A DNA stretch of 64,000 nt. It comes from Sphingobium cyanobacteriorum (GTDB lineage Bacteria > Pseudomonadota > Alphaproteobacteria > Sphingomonadales > Sphingomonadaceae). How positions within the stretch are numbered: the stretch's first letter is position 1; every line of letters begins with the position of its first letter. Location: the NCBI RefSeq assembly GCF_030580935.1, contig NZ_JAUQOM010000005.1, positions 182,560 to 246,559 on the forward strand, written 5' to 3'. The notes under the pieces are model-generated. The model worked only from the letters and a program-made list of their open reading frames with translations, made no database searches and had not been told where the DNA came from. The position numbers and the translations under genes were made by a program. Of this stretch, positions 26,562-37,234 are shown piece by piece.

Positions 26562-26579
26562 TTCCCGCGCAGGCGGGAA
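26562..26579. repeat. REP-like palindrome
   Basis: TTCCCGC-GCAG-GCGGGAA in the 232-bp gap after the quinone oxidoreductase, followed by CCCATCTCC. It belongs to the dispersed palindrome family of this window. Confidence 0.7.
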
Positions 26580-26679
26580 CCCATCTCCCAACCTGTCAAC
26601 AGGTCGAAAAGGCGGAAGATGGATCCCACCCTTCGCTGGGGGGACGATATGGAATGATCTCCACTTTGAAAGCCGAGAC

Positions 26680-26721
26680 AAAAAAAGGGGGGCGGCGCCA
26701 TTGGCACCGCCCCCCTTTTTT
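26680..26721. terminator. Bidirectional intrinsic terminator
   Basis: A run of A precedes GGGGGGCGGCGCC, then ATT, then GGCACCGCCCCCC and TTTTTT. The 13-bp stem has one mismatch and a U-tract on both strands, so it can end both the quinone oxidoreductase message and the convergent TerC message. Confidence 0.88.
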
Positions 26722-26738
26722 GATCCGTCCGGTCGCGA

Positions 26739-27461
26739 TCAGGCGAACAGGGTCAATATGCCCACCTGATGATCGACGAAGCCATCATAGATCATCTTGC
26801 CCGCAACATAGATGATGACGGCCAGGCCGACATAGGCGATCCAGCGGAAACGCTCGATATAATGGGCGATGACATTGGCGGCGATGCCCATCAGCGCGAC
26901 CGACAGGACCAGGCCGATCATCAGGATGCCGGGATGGTCGCGCGCCGCGCCGGCCACCGCCAGCACATTGTCGAGGCTCATCGACACGTCGGCGACCGCG
27001 ACCGCCCAGGCCGCGCCGGCGAAGCTCTTGGCCGGGCGCAGGCCCGACACGTCATCGTCGCTGGTGTCGTTCGGCGTATCCCCGCCGCGCTTGGGATGCA
27101 GTTCGCGCCACATCTTGAAGCTGACCCACAGCAGCAGCAGCCCGCCTGCCAGTATCAGGCCGACGATCTGCATCAACTGGCTGACCACCAGTGCAAAGGC
27201 GATGCGCAGCACCAGCGCGGCGATAATGCCGATCAGGATCACCTTCTTGCGCTGCTCAGTCGGCAGGCCGGCAGCCAGCGCACCGACGACGATGGCGTTG
27301 TCACCCGCCAGCAGCACGTCGATCATCAGCACCTGGACAAAGGCCGACAGTGCGGACGGGGACGTTATATTACTGAAATCATGGACTATATGTTGCCAGA
27401 TATCGGCGGGCGAGCCCAAGCCCTGGGCAGCAGCGGCGGCGATGGTCAACAAGTCGATCAA
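26739..27461 (-). CDS. TerC family integral membrane protein (YjbE-like, putative metal transport)
   Basis: 240 residues with about seven membrane segments. Acidic residues inside membrane helices mark the TerC fold: VLMIDVLLAGDNAIVVGALA and VAVADVSMSLDNVLAVAGAA, the two DN repeats. A charged cytoplasmic loop (KRGGDTPNDTSDDDVSG) separates the halves. TerC relatives export manganese or help metalate exported proteins; the metal here is not known. The ATG overlaps the small monooxygenase stop by 4 bp, so the two are co-translated. Confidence 0.85.
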   Translation of the reverse strand: MIDLLTIAAAAAQGLGSPADIWQHIVHDFSNITSPSALSAFVQVLMIDVLLAGDNAIVVGALAAGLPTEQRKKVILIGIIAALVLRIAFALVVSQLMQIVGLILAGGLLLLWVSFKMWRELHPKRGGDTPNDTSDDDVSGLRPAKSFAGAAWAVAVADVSMSLDNVLAVAGAARDHPGILMIGLVLSVALMGIAANVIAHYIERFRWIAYVGLAVIIYVAGKMIYDGFVDHQVGILTLFA

Positions 27462-27748
27462 AGTGGGTCTCCGAAATAGCGGACCTGCGGCATCGGATCA
27501 TAAAATCCGTGAAGCAGCGCACGCCATTGCTGATAGCGATCCGAACGCCGAAATCCATCCCTGTGATCGGCGATCGATTCCCAGTGCACAAGTAACAGGT
27601 AGCAGCCTGGTTCCTCCGGCGCTGGGCGGACTTGCAGGTCGATGAAGCCGGGGGACGCGGCAATCAGCGGCCGAGCTGTCGCCATGGCTTGCCGAAAGGC
27701 ATCGTCTTGTCCGGGCCGGACCTGAAGCAATGCCTGTTCGATAATCAC
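27458..27748 (-). CDS. Antibiotic-biosynthesis-monooxygenase (ABM) domain protein
   Basis: 96 residues forming a single ABM-type ferredoxin-like domain: MIIEQALLQVRPGQDDAFRQ, then AASPGFIDLQVRPAPEEPGC, YLLLVHWESIADHRDGF and the terminal FYDPMPQVRYF. Such small proteins bind haem or quinone-like substrates or protect against reactive compounds. It starts 12 bp after the rho stop on the same strand and overlaps the TerC gene. The specific role is unknown. Confidence 0.82.
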   Translation of the reverse strand: MIIEQALLQVRPGQDDAFRQAMATARPLIAASPGFIDLQVRPAPEEPGCYLLLVHWESIADHRDGFRRSDRYQQWRALLHGFYDPMPQVRYFGDPL

Positions 27749-27760
27749 GACGCGAAAACC

Positions 27761-29017
27761 TTACTGGTTCATGGTCGCGAAGAAATCTTCATTGGTCTTG
27801 GAATCCTTCATCTTGTCGAGCAGGAATTCCATCGCGTCGATCGTGCCCATCTGCATCAGGATGCGGCGCAGCACCCACATCTTGCTGAGGATCGGCTTGT
27901 CGACCAGCAATTCTTCCTTGCGGGTGCCGGACTTGCCGACATCCAGCGCCGGGAAGATGCGCTTGTCCGCGACCTTGCGGTCCAGCACGATTTCCGAGTT
28001 GCCGGTGCCCTTGAATTCTTCGAAGATGACTTCGTCCATGCGGCTGCCGGTGTCGATCAGTGCGGTGGCAATGATGGAGAGCGAGCCGCCTTCCTCAATA
28101 TTGCGCGCCGCGCCGAAGAAGCGCTTGGGCCGCTGGAGCGCGTTGGCGTCCACGCCGCCGGTCAGCACCTTGCCCGACGAGGGGACCACGGTGTTGTAGG
28201 CGCGACCAAGGCGGGTGATGGAGTCGAGCAGGATCACTACATCCTTCTTGTGTTCCACAAGGCGCTTGGCCTTTTCGATCACCATTTCGGCCACCTGGAC
28301 GTGGCGGGTGGCGGGTTCGTCGAAGGTGGAGGAGACGACCTCGCCCTTCACGCTGCGCTGCATGTCGGTGACTTCTTCCGGCCGCTCGTCGATCAGCAGG
28401 ACGATCAGGAACACTTCGGGATGATTGTCGGTAATCGCCTTGGCGATGTTCTGGAGCATCACCGTCTTGCCGACACGGGGCGGCGCGACGATCAGCGTGC
28501 GCTGGCCCTTACCCTGGGGTGAAACGATGTCGATGACGCGGGCCGACTTGTCCTTCTGGGTCGGATCATAGGGGTCGAGCGTCAGCTTCTGTTCGGGATA
28601 GAGCGGCGTCAGATTGTCGAAATTCACGCGATGGCGGACCACATCGGGATCGTCGAAATTGACGGTGTTGAGCTTCACCAGCGCGAAATAGCGTTCGCCG
28701 TCCTTGGGCGCGCGGATTTCGCCTTCCACCGTGTCGCCGGTGCGCAGGCCGAATTTGCGGACCTGGTTGGGCGAAACATAGATATCGTCGGGACCGGCCA
28801 GGAAATTCGCTTCCGGGCTGCGCAGGAAACCGAAGCCGTCGGGCAGCACCTCGATCGTGCCCTCGCCCATGATCTGCTCGCCATTTTCCGCCTCGGCCTT
28901 GAGGATCGCGAACATCAGATCCTGCTTGCGCAGCGTCGATGCGCCCTCCACGCCGAGTTCTTCGGCCATGGTGACGAGATCGGCGGGAACTGTTTTCTTG
29001 AGGTCCTTGAGGTGCAT
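27761..29017 (-). CDS. rho: Transcription termination factor Rho
   Basis: 418 residues from [20 protein letters not shown]. The RNA-binding cold-shock-like domain has [20 protein letters not shown] and [19 protein letters not shown]; the P-loop is [15 protein letters not shown]; then [14 protein letters not shown], the Q-loop and R-loop [20 protein letters not shown], and the conserved end. Length is usual. Rho is a hexameric RNA translocase that ends untranslated transcripts. The longer frame to 29113 is not conserved. A 264-bp leader precedes it. Confidence 0.97.
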   Translation of the reverse strand: MHLKDLKKTVPADLVTMAEELGVEGASTLRKQDLMFAILKAEAENGEQIMGEGTIEVLPDGFGFLRSPEANFLAGPDDIYVSPNQVRKFGLRTGDTVEGEIRAPKDGERYFALVKLNTVNFDDPDVVRHRVNFDNLTPLYPEQKLTLDPYDPTQKDKSARVIDIVSPQGKGQRTLIVAPPRVGKTVMLQNIAKAITDNHPEVFLIVLLIDERPEEVTDMQRSVKGEVVSSTFDEPATRHVQVAEMVIEKAKRLVEHKKDVVILLDSITRLGRAYNTVVPSSGKVLTGGVDANALQRPKRFFGAARNIEEGGSLSIIATALIDTGSRMDEVIFEEFKGTGNSEIVLDRKVADKRIFPALDVGKSGTRKEELLVDKPILSKMWVLRRILMQMGTIDAMEFLLDKMKDSKTNEDFFATMNQ

Positions 29018-29281
29018 TTGCGAGTCGGTCCGATGCGGTGGAGGAGAAAATGGGCCGGAAAGGAAGGTGACAGCCGGACAGGAAGGCCGGAAATCCTCGC
29101 TCCGGACGGGCAAGGATGAGAATGTTTGGCGTTTAGCGAGCCGGCGCCCCTCTCGTCAAGGCGGGATAAGTGCCGACCCTGCGGAAAATCGAGCTTTCGC
29201 GCAGGTGCAGGGTGAATGGTGGCGCTGGCGCGATGACCGGCCTTCATGATATAAGCGAATGATAAGGTGGAGGAGGCGGAC
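29018..29281. other. 264-bp intergenic region between rho and the aspartic protease (divergent)
   Basis: No gene is visible. It must hold the rho promoter/leader (leftward) and the protease promoter (rightward). The plus-strand end has AAGGTGGAGGAGGCGGAC before the protease ATG, a strong Shine-Dalgarno. The rho leader is long and rich in short purine runs on the plus strand, so C/T-rich on the rho mRNA strand, which is compatible with Rho autoregulation by C-rich RNA; this is inference. Confidence 0.4.
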
Positions 29282-30280
29282 ATGAGACGGCTACCTGTCT
29301 CGGCAAGGGCCTTGGTCGGGATCGCGCTGGCGATCGGCGGCCCTCCCCTCGCCGCCCGGATGGCCCCGGCCCATGCCCCCGCGCTTGATCCCGATGCCCC
29401 GCCGGCGGTGGTGCGGACCGCCAGCGACGCGGACCAGCGTGTCACCATCCCGATCTCGATCGGTGGCAAGGGGCCGTGGAACTTCATCATCGACACCGGA
29501 TCGCAACGCACCGTGATCGCCCGCGACCTGGCGCAGCAACTGGCGCTGCCGCCGCGCGCGACGGTGACGATCCTCAGCATGACCGGCCGGTCGGAGGCAC
29601 AGACCGTGGCGCTGCCCCGGCTGGGTTTTGGCGGCAATATGGTGGACGATATCGAAGCGCCGGTGCTGGAGGGCGAGCATCTGGGCGCATCCGGCCTGCT
29701 GGGACTGGACAGCCTGCACGCCAAGCGGGTGACGCTCAATTTCCGCACCGGGCGGATGGAGATCGCCAGCAGCGGCCGGCGCAATCTGTCGGTCGATCCC
29801 GATACCATCGTGGTGCAGGCGCGGCGCAAGCGCGGCCAGTTGATCCTGCTCGATTCCGATGTCAACGGGATGCAGGTCGCCATCATGCTCGACACCGGCA
29901 CCCATTTCAGCATCGGCAATCTGGCGCTGCGCGACAGGCTGATCGCCAAGAAACGCGCGCCCAACATGCTGGATGCCAGTTTGATCAGCGTTACCGGCGG
30001 CACGCTGACCGGGCAGGTCGGGCGCATCAAGTCGGTGCGGATGGGCCGGGTCAACCTGATCGATGTGCCGATATTGTTCGCCGACGCCAGCCCGTTCAGG
30101 GAACTGGGGATGGAGGACAAGCCGGCGTTGCTGCTGGGGATCAGCGCGCTGCGGATTTTCGACCGGGTGGCGATCGATTTCGGCCGGGGCAAGGTCGATT
30201 TCCTGCTGCCCGACGCCAGCGTGCCGGAAAAGGCGCGCTTCGCCGCGAATGATCAGGGCAAGGGGCCGCCGGCGCCCTGA
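29282..30280 (+). CDS. Secreted retropepsin-like aspartic protease with two DTG motifs
   Basis: 332 residues from MRRLPVSARALVG, chosen for its GGAGGAGG ribosome site (the frame adds five residues). A signal-peptide-like N-terminus ends near AHA (about residue 32). Two aspartyl half-sites are present: NFIIDTGSQRTVIARDLAQQ (DTG 71-73) and VAIMLDTGTHFSIGNLALRD (DTG 204-206), each followed by a flap-like Gly-rich strand, so it can act as a pseudo-dimer. Probably periplasmic. The gene ends 6 bp before the convergent PBP1A stop. Targets unknown. Confidence 0.82.
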   Translation: MRRLPVSARALVGIALAIGGPPLAARMAPAHAPALDPDAPPAVVRTASDADQRVTIPISIGGKGPWNFIIDTGSQRTVIARDLAQQLALPPRATVTILSMTGRSEAQTVALPRLGFGGNMVDDIEAPVLEGEHLGASGLLGLDSLHAKRVTLNFRTGRMEIASSGRRNLSVDPDTIVVQARRKRGQLILLDSDVNGMQVAIMLDTGTHFSIGNLALRDRLIAKKRAPNMLDASLISVTGGTLTGQVGRIKSVRMGRVNLIDVPILFADASPFRELGMEDKPALLLGISALRIFDRVAIDFGRGKVDFLLPDASVPEKARFAANDQGKGPPAP

Positions 30281-30286
30281 GCCGGG

Positions 30287-32389
30287 TTACTGACCCGGTA
30301 TGGTCCGGTTTGGCGGCTGTTGCTGGCGCTGACGGTCGCGGCCCAGCACATTGTCGATCCATTGCTGGTCCAGTCTGGGCGGTTGCGGCCGGTCCTGCGG
30401 GTCGATCTCCAACTGCTGCTGGTCGGGGTCATCCTGCGCATCCGATCCTTCGGGCCGGGCGCGCTCGATCGGCAGGCCATTTTCGTCCACCATCATGCCG
30501 CCATCGGTGCCTGCATCGGGACCGCCATAATAGGCTTCGGCATCGGGTTCGAGCTGCCATTCGGGCAGGGTCACTTCGGTTTCGAACTTCTCGACCGGGC
30601 GGCGGGCGACCGCGACCTTCATATAATCGGCAAAGGCGCGCGCCGGGGCGCGGCCGCCCTGCAACACGCCCACGGCGCGGGCGTCGTCGCGCCCCATCCA
30701 CACGCCTGTGGTGATGCCGCTGGAAAAGCCCAGGAACCAGCCATCCTTGTTGCTGCTGGTGGTGCCGGTCTTGCCCGCCACCGGACGGCCGATCTGCGCC
30801 GCCTTGCCCGTGCCGGTGCTAACCGCCGTCTGCATCAGGTCGGTCATGCCCGCCGCGACCCAGGGGGCGACCAGCACGCGGCTGGTATCGTCCTGATGGC
30901 TGTAGAGCAGGCGGCCGTCGGCGGTCGTCACCCTGGTGATGCCATAGGGCGTCACCGCAATCCCCTTGCGCGCGATCGAGGCGAAGGCGCGGGTCATGTC
31001 GATCAGGCGCACGTCCGACGTGCCCAGCACCATGGACGGATGGGTGTTGATCGGCGTCGTGACGCCAAAACGCCGGGCCATGTCGGCGACGGTCGGGAAA
31101 CCGACCTCCACGCCCAGCTTTGCCGCGACCGTGTTGATCGAATAGGCAAAGGCGGTGCGCACGTCGATGTCGCCGGAAAACCGCCCGCTGCTGTTGCGCG
31201 GGGACCAGCCGTTGATCGTCACCGGCTCGTCCGTGACGCCGGTGTCGGGGGTATAGCCGGCCTCCAGCGCCGCCATATAGACGAAAATCTTCCAGGCCGA
31301 TCCGGGCTGGCGCGTCGCCGTGGTCGCACGGTTGTAATTGGACGTTACATAATCGAGGCCGCCGACCATCGCGCGCACCGCGCCGTCGCGGTCCAGGCTG
31401 ACCAGCGCGCCCTGCGTGCCGGCCGGAACATTGGCCTTGATCGCCGCGGTCGCCGCATTCTGCATCCCCAGGTCGATGGTGGTATAGACCTCCAGCGGCT
31501 CATTGGGTTCGTCGATCAGCACGTCCAACTGCGGCAATGCCCAGTCGGTGAAATAGCGCACGCTGTTTTGCGGTGGCTCCGGCGCCATCCTGACGCTGTC
31601 CAGGCCGGCGTCCGCGCGCTGCGACGCGGAGATGGCGCCATTGCTCTGCATCAGGTCCAGCACCACGCCAGCACGGCCGATCGCCGCGTCGGCGTCGGCG
31701 GTGGGGGAGTAGCTGGATGGCGCCTTCACCAGCCCGGCGATGATCGCTGCTTCGGGCAGGCGCAGGCTGGTGGCGGGATGGCCGAAAAATTTGCGGCTGG
31801 CCGCGTCGATGCCATAGGCGCCGCCGCCGAAATAGACCTTGTTCAGATAGAGCTCGAGGATCTGCTGCTTGGAAAATTTGCGTTCCAGCGCCAGCGCCAG
31901 CACGATTTCCCGGATTTTGCGACCGAAGCTGTAGCTGTTGTTGAGGAAGATGTTGCGCGTCACCTGCTGGGTGATGGTCGATGCGCCCTGCCAGCGGCGA
32001 CCCGACCCGCGCCGCTCGATCGCGACCCAGGCGGCGCGCGCCATGCCGACCGGATCGACGCCGGGATGCAGGTAGAACCGCTTGTCCTCGGTCGATATCA
32101 TCGCGTCGACCATGACCTGCGGAATCTGGTCGTAACGCAGCCATTGGCCGAAACTTGGCCCCAGCGAGACGATCACGCTGCCATCGGCGGCGTGGACGCG
32201 GATCATCTGGCCGTTGGGGGAGGATTTCAGGCTGTCATAATCGGGCAGCGACTGCATCGCGATCACCACCGCGATCACGACCGCCAGCAGGCCGGCGACA
32301 GCGGCCGCCAGGCCGATCTTCAGCCCGCGTACCGCCCATGTCCTGACGCGGCCCCGTGGGGCACCCTTGCTCTTGCCTGATCCTGCCAT
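30287..32389 (-). CDS. Penicillin-binding protein 1A-type bifunctional peptidoglycan synthase
   Basis: 700 residues. A cytoplasmic basic tail and one membrane helix (LKIGLAAAVAGLLAVVIAVV) precede the GT51 glycosyltransferase domain with ISTEDKRFYLHPG, QGASTITQQVTRN and LALALERKFSKQQILELYLN. The transpeptidase domain has SxxK in RQPGSAWKIF, SxN in YSINTVA and KTG in VAGKTGTTSSN. It polymerises and cross-links peptidoglycan in the periplasm. The final 70 residues form an acidic, Gln/Pro-rich tail (RQRQQQPPNRTIPGQ at the end) not needed for catalysis and typically disordered. Confidence 0.94.
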   Translation of the reverse strand: MAGSGKSKGAPRGRVRTWAVRGLKIGLAAAVAGLLAVVIAVVIAMQSLPDYDSLKSSPNGQMIRVHAADGSVIVSLGPSFGQWLRYDQIPQVMVDAMISTEDKRFYLHPGVDPVGMARAAWVAIERRGSGRRWQGASTITQQVTRNIFLNNSYSFGRKIREIVLALALERKFSKQQILELYLNKVYFGGGAYGIDAASRKFFGHPATSLRLPEAAIIAGLVKAPSSYSPTADADAAIGRAGVVLDLMQSNGAISASQRADAGLDSVRMAPEPPQNSVRYFTDWALPQLDVLIDEPNEPLEVYTTIDLGMQNAATAAIKANVPAGTQGALVSLDRDGAVRAMVGGLDYVTSNYNRATTATRQPGSAWKIFVYMAALEAGYTPDTGVTDEPVTINGWSPRNSSGRFSGDIDVRTAFAYSINTVAAKLGVEVGFPTVADMARRFGVTTPINTHPSMVLGTSDVRLIDMTRAFASIARKGIAVTPYGITRVTTADGRLLYSHQDDTSRVLVAPWVAAGMTDLMQTAVSTGTGKAAQIGRPVAGKTGTTSSNKDGWFLGFSSGITTGVWMGRDDARAVGVLQGGRAPARAFADYMKVAVARRPVEKFETEVTLPEWQLEPDAEAYYGGPDAGTDGGMMVDENGLPIERARPEGSDAQDDPDQQQLEIDPQDRPQPPRLDQQWIDNVLGRDRQRQQQPPNRTIPGQ

Positions 32390-32578
32390 CTGTGCCGCCC
32401 CGGATACGCGCTAATCCCGGTCCCGGCCAGCGCAAATCATGCAACCGGCGCGGAAAAGACCGTCACGCCGTCCATGCGGATCGGCGCTTTACCGGGGATG
32501 AACGGCCGCTGTGCAGCAGTCATGCAGCCCTGATGCAGGCGATGCGGAATCGCCATGCAGCAGCGGACGACGCGAAGC

Positions 32579-32983
32579 CTATTCGGCGTCGTCGCGCGGC
32601 TTGAAGTCCAGGCTGGCGCTGTTCATGCAGTAGCGCAGGCCATTGACCCCCGGCCCATCGGGAAAGACATGGCCCAGATGCCCCTCGCACGTTGCGCAGC
32701 GCACTTCGGTGCGGATCATGCCATGGCTGGCGTCGCGAATCTCCTCTACCGCATCGATATCGACCGGCGCGGTGAAGCTGGGCCAGCCCGATCCGCTGTC
32801 ATATTTTTCCTGCGCGTCGAACAGTTCGGCCCCACAACCGGCGCAATAATAGACGCCGTCGGCCTTGTTGCCATTATATTTGCCGGTAAAGGCGCGTTCG
32901 GTCCCCGCCTCCCGCAGCACATGATATTGTTCGGGGGACAGGCGTGTCCGCCATTCCGCGTCGGTCAGGTTCAGCTTATCCAT
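32579..32983 (-). CDS. msrB: Peptide methionine-(R)-S-oxide reductase MsrB
   Basis: 134 residues, full length. Structural zinc cysteines C47, C50 (YYCAGCG) and C96, C99 ([14 protein letters not shown]) are present; the catalytic Cys is C119 in [23 protein letters not shown] is the conserved substrate loop. It reduces the R-epimer of oxidised methionine in proteins. No signal peptide is seen, so it is cytoplasmic. It lies 31 bp downstream of holA on the same strand; a 189-bp gap with repeated ATGCAG words separates it from PBP1A. Confidence 0.95.
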   Translation of the reverse strand: MDKLNLTDAEWRTRLSPEQYHVLREAGTERAFTGKYNGNKADGVYYCAGCGAELFDAQEKYDSGSGWPSFTAPVDIDAVEEIRDASHGMIRTEVRCATCEGHLGHVFPDGPGVNGLRYCMNSASLDFKPRDDAE

Positions 32984-33014
32984 GGCCGCAATATGGGTCT
33001 GCCCGGCGGCGCTA

Positions 33015-34043
33015 TCAAGCCCGCTCGCGCGCGGCTTGCCGGGTGATGGCGAGCAATTCGTGCCGCACCAGCAGGTCGCCGGTGCCCCGGCCGGACCGGG
33101 TGGCGCGCTCGGCCTCCAGCAAGCGCTGGATGACCCGCGCGATGCCGGGCGCGTCCCATGTCCGCACCTGGCGCGACACCAGCCCCTTTTCCTTCCAGAA
33201 CACTGCCTTGCCCGCCGATTCCACCGCCGCCTCCAGCCGGCCGCTGGCGTCGAAGGCGTCGCGGATGGTGGCGATCAGCATGGCGCGGTTCAACAGCGGA
33301 CGGATGACCGAAGCCATGGTCGCGCCGGTTTCGCTCAGGCCGACCAGTTCCTGGTGCATGGCCTTCAGGTCGCCGCCCAGCACCGCATTGACCAGCGGCG
33401 CGACTTCGGTGTCGGGATTGTCGGCGGACAGCGCATCCAGGGCCTCCGCGCTTGCCTCGCACGGCCGGTCGGGCGCAGCGTCGAGATAGAGGATCAGCTT
33501 TTCGATCTCGCCCGCCATCAGCGCCCGGTCGCCATTGGCCAGCGCCACGATCCGGCGCGCCAGTTCGGTCGGCAGGCGCAGGCCGCCTTCGCGGGCGATG
33601 CCGATCGCGATCTGCTCGGCCTCCCGCGCGTCGGGCTGGTAGGAGATGAAGGCCAGTGCCGCCTTGTGGTCCAGCGCCAGCTTGAGCAATTTGGACGTGG
33701 ATTTGAGCGCGCCGGCGACGGCAAGCACCGGATTGCCGGCGACCTCGCCCTCCAGCAGGGCGGTCAGCGCCGGAACCGAATCCTCCGCGAGGCCGCTGAT
33801 GCGGACCCAGCGCCGGTCGCCGAACATGGAAAAGGACGCCGCCTCGTCCGACAGGCGGGCAGGGTCGTCCTTCAGCGTCGGGCCGTCCAGGTCGATCCGT
33901 TCGGCCTGTGGTCCCATCGCCCGTTCCAGCCGCTTGGCCAGCGCCTGGCTGCTTGCTTCGTCGGGACCGTAGAGCAGGAAGAAGCGGACATCCGCAGGCG
34001 GCGCGTCGAGCGCCTTTTCGATCTGGCCGCGGCTGGCCTTCAA
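33015..34043 (-). CDS. holA: DNA polymerase III subunit delta
   Basis: 342 residues. The N-terminal block [20 protein letters not shown] and the pattern [19 protein letters not shown], then [20 protein letters not shown] and IEKLILYLD fit HolA. It opens the sliding clamp as part of the clamp loader. The ATG at 34043 overlaps the lptE stop by 4 bp, giving the common alphaproteobacterial order leuS-lptE-holA. Sequence conservation in HolA is low, and the operon position strengthens the call. Confidence 0.93.
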   Translation of the reverse strand: MKASRGQIEKALDAPPADVRFFLLYGPDEASSQALAKRLERAMGPQAERIDLDGPTLKDDPARLSDEAASFSMFGDRRWVRISGLAEDSVPALTALLEGEVAGNPVLAVAGALKSTSKLLKLALDHKAALAFISYQPDAREAEQIAIGIAREGGLRLPTELARRIVALANGDRALMAGEIEKLILYLDAAPDRPCEASAEALDALSADNPDTEVAPLVNAVLGGDLKAMHQELVGLSETGATMASVIRPLLNRAMLIATIRDAFDASGRLEAAVESAGKAVFWKEKGLVSRQVRTWDAPGIARVIQRLLEAERATRSGRGTGDLLVRHELLAITRQAARERA

Positions 34044-34537
34044 GGATTGGCCGCCTTGCGCGAGAACAGGGCGAGCCGGGTGACGATCTGGTCCGCCACC
34101 GTCTGCGACAGCCGTTCCAGCGCCGTGTCCTCGGCCGCGATGGTGGCATATTCGCTCGATACCACGTCGATGCCCGCGTCCGACCCGGCGGTGTCGTCCA
34201 ATATCTGGGCGCCGGTGGCCTGATCGACCAGTTGATAGCGGGCGCGCAGCGTGCGGCGTTCGCGGGTGATGGCGGCGTCGGCGCGCAGGCCAAAGCCGCT
34301 GATATTGTCGTCCAGCTTCACCACCAGCCTGTAACGCGGGCCGCTGCCACCCTGCATCGCGGCGAGCCGGTCCTTGAGCGCATTGCCCACCAGCCAGCCG
34401 GCCTTGCCCTCGATCGGCGCGATCTCGACATTGCCCAGCGCCTGGCTCACGGCGCCATGCCCACCCCCGCCATAGACCGGCCGCAACCCGCAGGCGGAGA
34501 GGAAAGCAAGAGCGATGAGGGGGAGGATGCGCTTCAT
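34040..34537 (-). CDS. lptE: LPS assembly lipoprotein LptE
   Basis: 165 residues from MKRILPLIALAFLSACGLRP; the lipobox LSAC places it in the outer membrane. GLRPVYGGGG is the characteristic beginning of alphaproteobacterial LptE. Later parts (RYRLVVKLDDNISGFGLRAD, ATIAAEDTALERLSQTVADQ) also match. LptE plugs the LptD barrel that inserts lipopolysaccharide; many sphingomonads instead carry glycosphingolipids yet keep Lpt genes. The frame runs to 34597 but the lipobox start is at 34537. Confidence 0.92.
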   Translation of the reverse strand: MKRILPLIALAFLSACGLRPVYGGGGHGAVSQALGNVEIAPIEGKAGWLVGNALKDRLAAMQGGSGPRYRLVVKLDDNISGFGLRADAAITRERRTLRARYQLVDQATGAQILDDTAGSDAGIDVVSSEYATIAAEDTALERLSQTVADQIVTRLALFSRKAANP

Positions 34538-34606
34538 GGATCGGACCTTAGCATTGTCGGCGCAAAGTTGAACATGCTCCTGCGGGGGCAGGCGCATGTT
34601 CAGGCA

Positions 34607-37135
34607 TCAGATCACCAGATTGACCAGACGATCGGGCACCACGATGATCTTTTTGGGGCTAGCCCCGTCCAGCGTGCGCACGACATTGGGCGCAGCCAGC
34701 GCCAGCTTCTCCAGCTCGTCCTTCGCCGTCCCCTTGGGCACGGTGATGGTGTCGCGCAGCTTGCCCATCACCTGGCAGGCGATGGTGACTTCATCGTCCA
34801 CCAGCAGCGCGGGATCGACCGGCGGCCAGGCGGCATCGGCGATCAGGCCGGGCTGGCCCATCTCGGCCCATCCCTCTTCGGCCAGATGCGGGGTCATCGG
34901 CGCGACCAGCAGCGCAAGGCCCCGGATTGCGGCGCTGCGCGACGCGGAGGGCTTGGCCTTTTCGATCGCATTGACCAGTTCGTAGATTTTGGCGACCGCC
35001 TTGTTGAAGCCTAGCGCCTCGATATCCCTGGCGACGCCATCGACGGTCTGGTGCAGCTTGCGGTCCAGCGCCTTGTCCTGCCCCTCGGCAGCAGCGTCAT
35101 AGTCGCCGAACAGCCGCCAGACCCGGTTGACGAAGCGCCACGATCCTTCGATTCCCGCTTCGGTCCAGGGCAGGTCGCGCTCCGGCGGGCTGTCGGACAG
35201 CATGAACCAGCGCACCGCATCCGCGCCATATTGGGCGATGATATCGTCGGGATCGACGACATTCTTCTTGGACTTGGACATTTTGATGACCCGGCCGACC
35301 TCGACCGGCGCCTTGTCCGCGATCAGCGTCGCGCCGTCCGATGTCCGGTCGATCTCGCCGGGGGCGAAATAGACCGGCGGCAGCCCCTCGCCCTGCTCGC
35401 GGCTATAGGTTTCATGCGTCACCATGCCCTGGGTGAACAAGCCGGTGAACGGCTCGGCAAAGCCCAGTTGCCCCATATGCTGGAGCGCGCGGGTCCAGAA
35501 GCGCGCATAGAGCAAATGCAGGATCGCATGTTCCACGCCGCCGATATATTGGCCGACCGGCAGCCATTGTTCGACCGTGGCGCGATCGAACGGCTTGTCC
35601 TTGGGCTGGCTGGCGAAGCGGATGAAATACCAGCTCGAATCCGCGAAGGTGTCGAGCGTGTCGGTCTCGCGCACCGCCGGCTTGCCGCAGCTTGGGCAGT
35701 CGACATGCTTCCAGGTCGGATGGCGGTCGAGCGGATTGCCGGGAATGTCGAAGGTCACGTCATCGGGCAATACGACCGGCAACTGGTCCTTGGGCACGCC
35801 CACCGGGCCGCAGCTATCGCAATGAATGACCGGGATCGGCGTGCCCCAGTAACGCTGGCGCGATACGCCCCAGTCGCGCAGGCGGAACACGGTCTTGCCC
35901 GCGCCCCAGCCTTCGGATTCGGCGCGAGCGATGACCGCCGCCTTGGCTGCGTCCACGCTCATGCCGTCCAGGAATCGCGAGTTCACCAGTACGCCGGGGC
36001 CGGTATAGGCTTCGGCATGGATCGGCGTGTCGGCTTCGCCTTCGGGCGCGACGACGCGCTCCACCGGCAGCATATATTTGCGCGCGAAGTCGAGGTCGCG
36101 CTGATCATGCGCGGGCACGCCCATGACCGCGCCGGTGCCATAGTCCATCAGCACGAAATTGGCGATGAACACAGGCAGGTGCCAGTCGGGATCGAAGGGA
36201 TGCGCGACGCTGAGGCCGGTGTCGAAGCCCAGCTTTTCGGCTGTTTCCAGTTCGGCCGCCGTGGTGCCGCCGGCCTTGCACTTCTCGATGAAGGCGACCG
36301 CGTCGGGGTTGGTCGCCGCCACCGCCTGCGCGATCGGATGGTCGGCCGCGATCGCGACGAAGCTCGCCCCGAAAATCGTGTCGGGCCGGGTCGAATAGAC
36401 CTCGATCCGGCTGTCGAACGGCGCGACCGGCTCAAAATGAAATTGCAGGCCGACCGACTTGCCGATCCAGTTTTCCTGCATCAGCTTCACCTTGTCGGGC
36501 CACTGGTCCAGCGTGCCCAGCCCTGCCACCAGATCATCGGCGAACTGGGTGATCTTGAGGAACCACTGGGACAGCTTGCGCTTTTCCACCAGCGCGCCCG
36601 ACCGCCAGCCGCGCCCGTCGATCACCTGTTCGTTGGCCAGCACGGTCATGTCGACCGGATCCCAGTTGACCGCCGACTCCTTGCGATAGACCAGCCCCGC
36701 TTCCAGCATGTCCAGGAACAGCGCCTGTTCATGGCCATAATAGTCCGGCTCGCAGGTGGCGAATTCCCTGGACCAGTCGATCGCAAAGCCCAGTTTCTTG
36801 AGCTGCGCGCGCATGTTGGCGATATTGTCGCGGGTCCAGGCGCCGGGATGGACCTTCTTTTCCATCGCCGCATTTTCGGCCGGCATCCCGAAGGCGTCCC
36901 AGCCCATCGGGTGCAGCACTTCATGGCCCGTCATGCGGCGGAAACGCGCCAGCACGTCGCCCATCGAGTAATTGCGGACATGGCCGATATGGATGCGCCC
37001 CGACGGATAGGGGAACATCTCCAGCACGTAACTGCGCGGCTTGGTCGAGGCGTCGTCCGCCCTGAAACTCTGCCGTTCGTCCCAGGTCGCCTGCCAGCGG
37101 GCGTCGGCCTCCAGCGGGTTGAAACGCCTTTGCAT
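34607..37135 (-). CDS. leuS: Leucyl-tRNA synthetase
   Basis: 842 residues. Class I signatures are [20 protein letters not shown] near residue 50 and [15 protein letters not shown] near residue 610. The CP1 editing domain shows [20 protein letters not shown] and [19 protein letters not shown] with the conserved editing Asp. It charges tRNA-Leu and removes mischarged amino acids. It follows the DUF3576 gene by about 100 bp and precedes lptE by 69 bp, so DUF3576-leuS-lptE-holA form a likely operon. Confidence 0.97.
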   Translation of the reverse strand: MQRRFNPLEADARWQATWDERQSFRADDASTKPRSYVLEMFPYPSGRIHIGHVRNYSMGDVLARFRRMTGHEVLHPMGWDAFGMPAENAAMEKKVHPGAWTRDNIANMRAQLKKLGFAIDWSREFATCEPDYYGHEQALFLDMLEAGLVYRKESAVNWDPVDMTVLANEQVIDGRGWRSGALVEKRKLSQWFLKITQFADDLVAGLGTLDQWPDKVKLMQENWIGKSVGLQFHFEPVAPFDSRIEVYSTRPDTIFGASFVAIAADHPIAQAVAATNPDAVAFIEKCKAGGTTAAELETAEKLGFDTGLSVAHPFDPDWHLPVFIANFVLMDYGTGAVMGVPAHDQRDLDFARKYMLPVERVVAPEGEADTPIHAEAYTGPGVLVNSRFLDGMSVDAAKAAVIARAESEGWGAGKTVFRLRDWGVSRQRYWGTPIPVIHCDSCGPVGVPKDQLPVVLPDDVTFDIPGNPLDRHPTWKHVDCPSCGKPAVRETDTLDTFADSSWYFIRFASQPKDKPFDRATVEQWLPVGQYIGGVEHAILHLLYARFWTRALQHMGQLGFAEPFTGLFTQGMVTHETYSREQGEGLPPVYFAPGEIDRTSDGATLIADKAPVEVGRVIKMSKSKKNVVDPDDIIAQYGADAVRWFMLSDSPPERDLPWTEAGIEGSWRFVNRVWRLFGDYDAAAEGQDKALDRKLHQTVDGVARDIEALGFNKAVAKIYELVNAIEKAKPSASRSAAIRGLALLVAPMTPHLAEEGWAEMGQPGLIADAAWPPVDPALLVDDEVTIACQVMGKLRDTITVPKGTAKDELEKLALAAPNVVRTLDGASPKKIIVVPDRLVNLVI

Positions 37136-37234
37136 GTCATGTCCTTACAAATGCGAGCGGGCTGGGCCTTTCCAAGCCCAGCCCCGATTCCGGTAAAAAC
37201 AGGCGTCAGCAACGCCCGCTACACGTTAAGTGGC

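Noticed and set aside
30320..32380. 686-codon plus-strand open frame opposite PBP1A
   Set aside because: Antisense shadow of a clearly recognised gene, no conserved motif.
32480..32575. Repeated ATGCAG words upstream of PBP1A, possible small tandem repeat or CRISPR-like unit
   Set aside because: Copies are irregularly spaced, very short and without spacers; not a CRISPR array.
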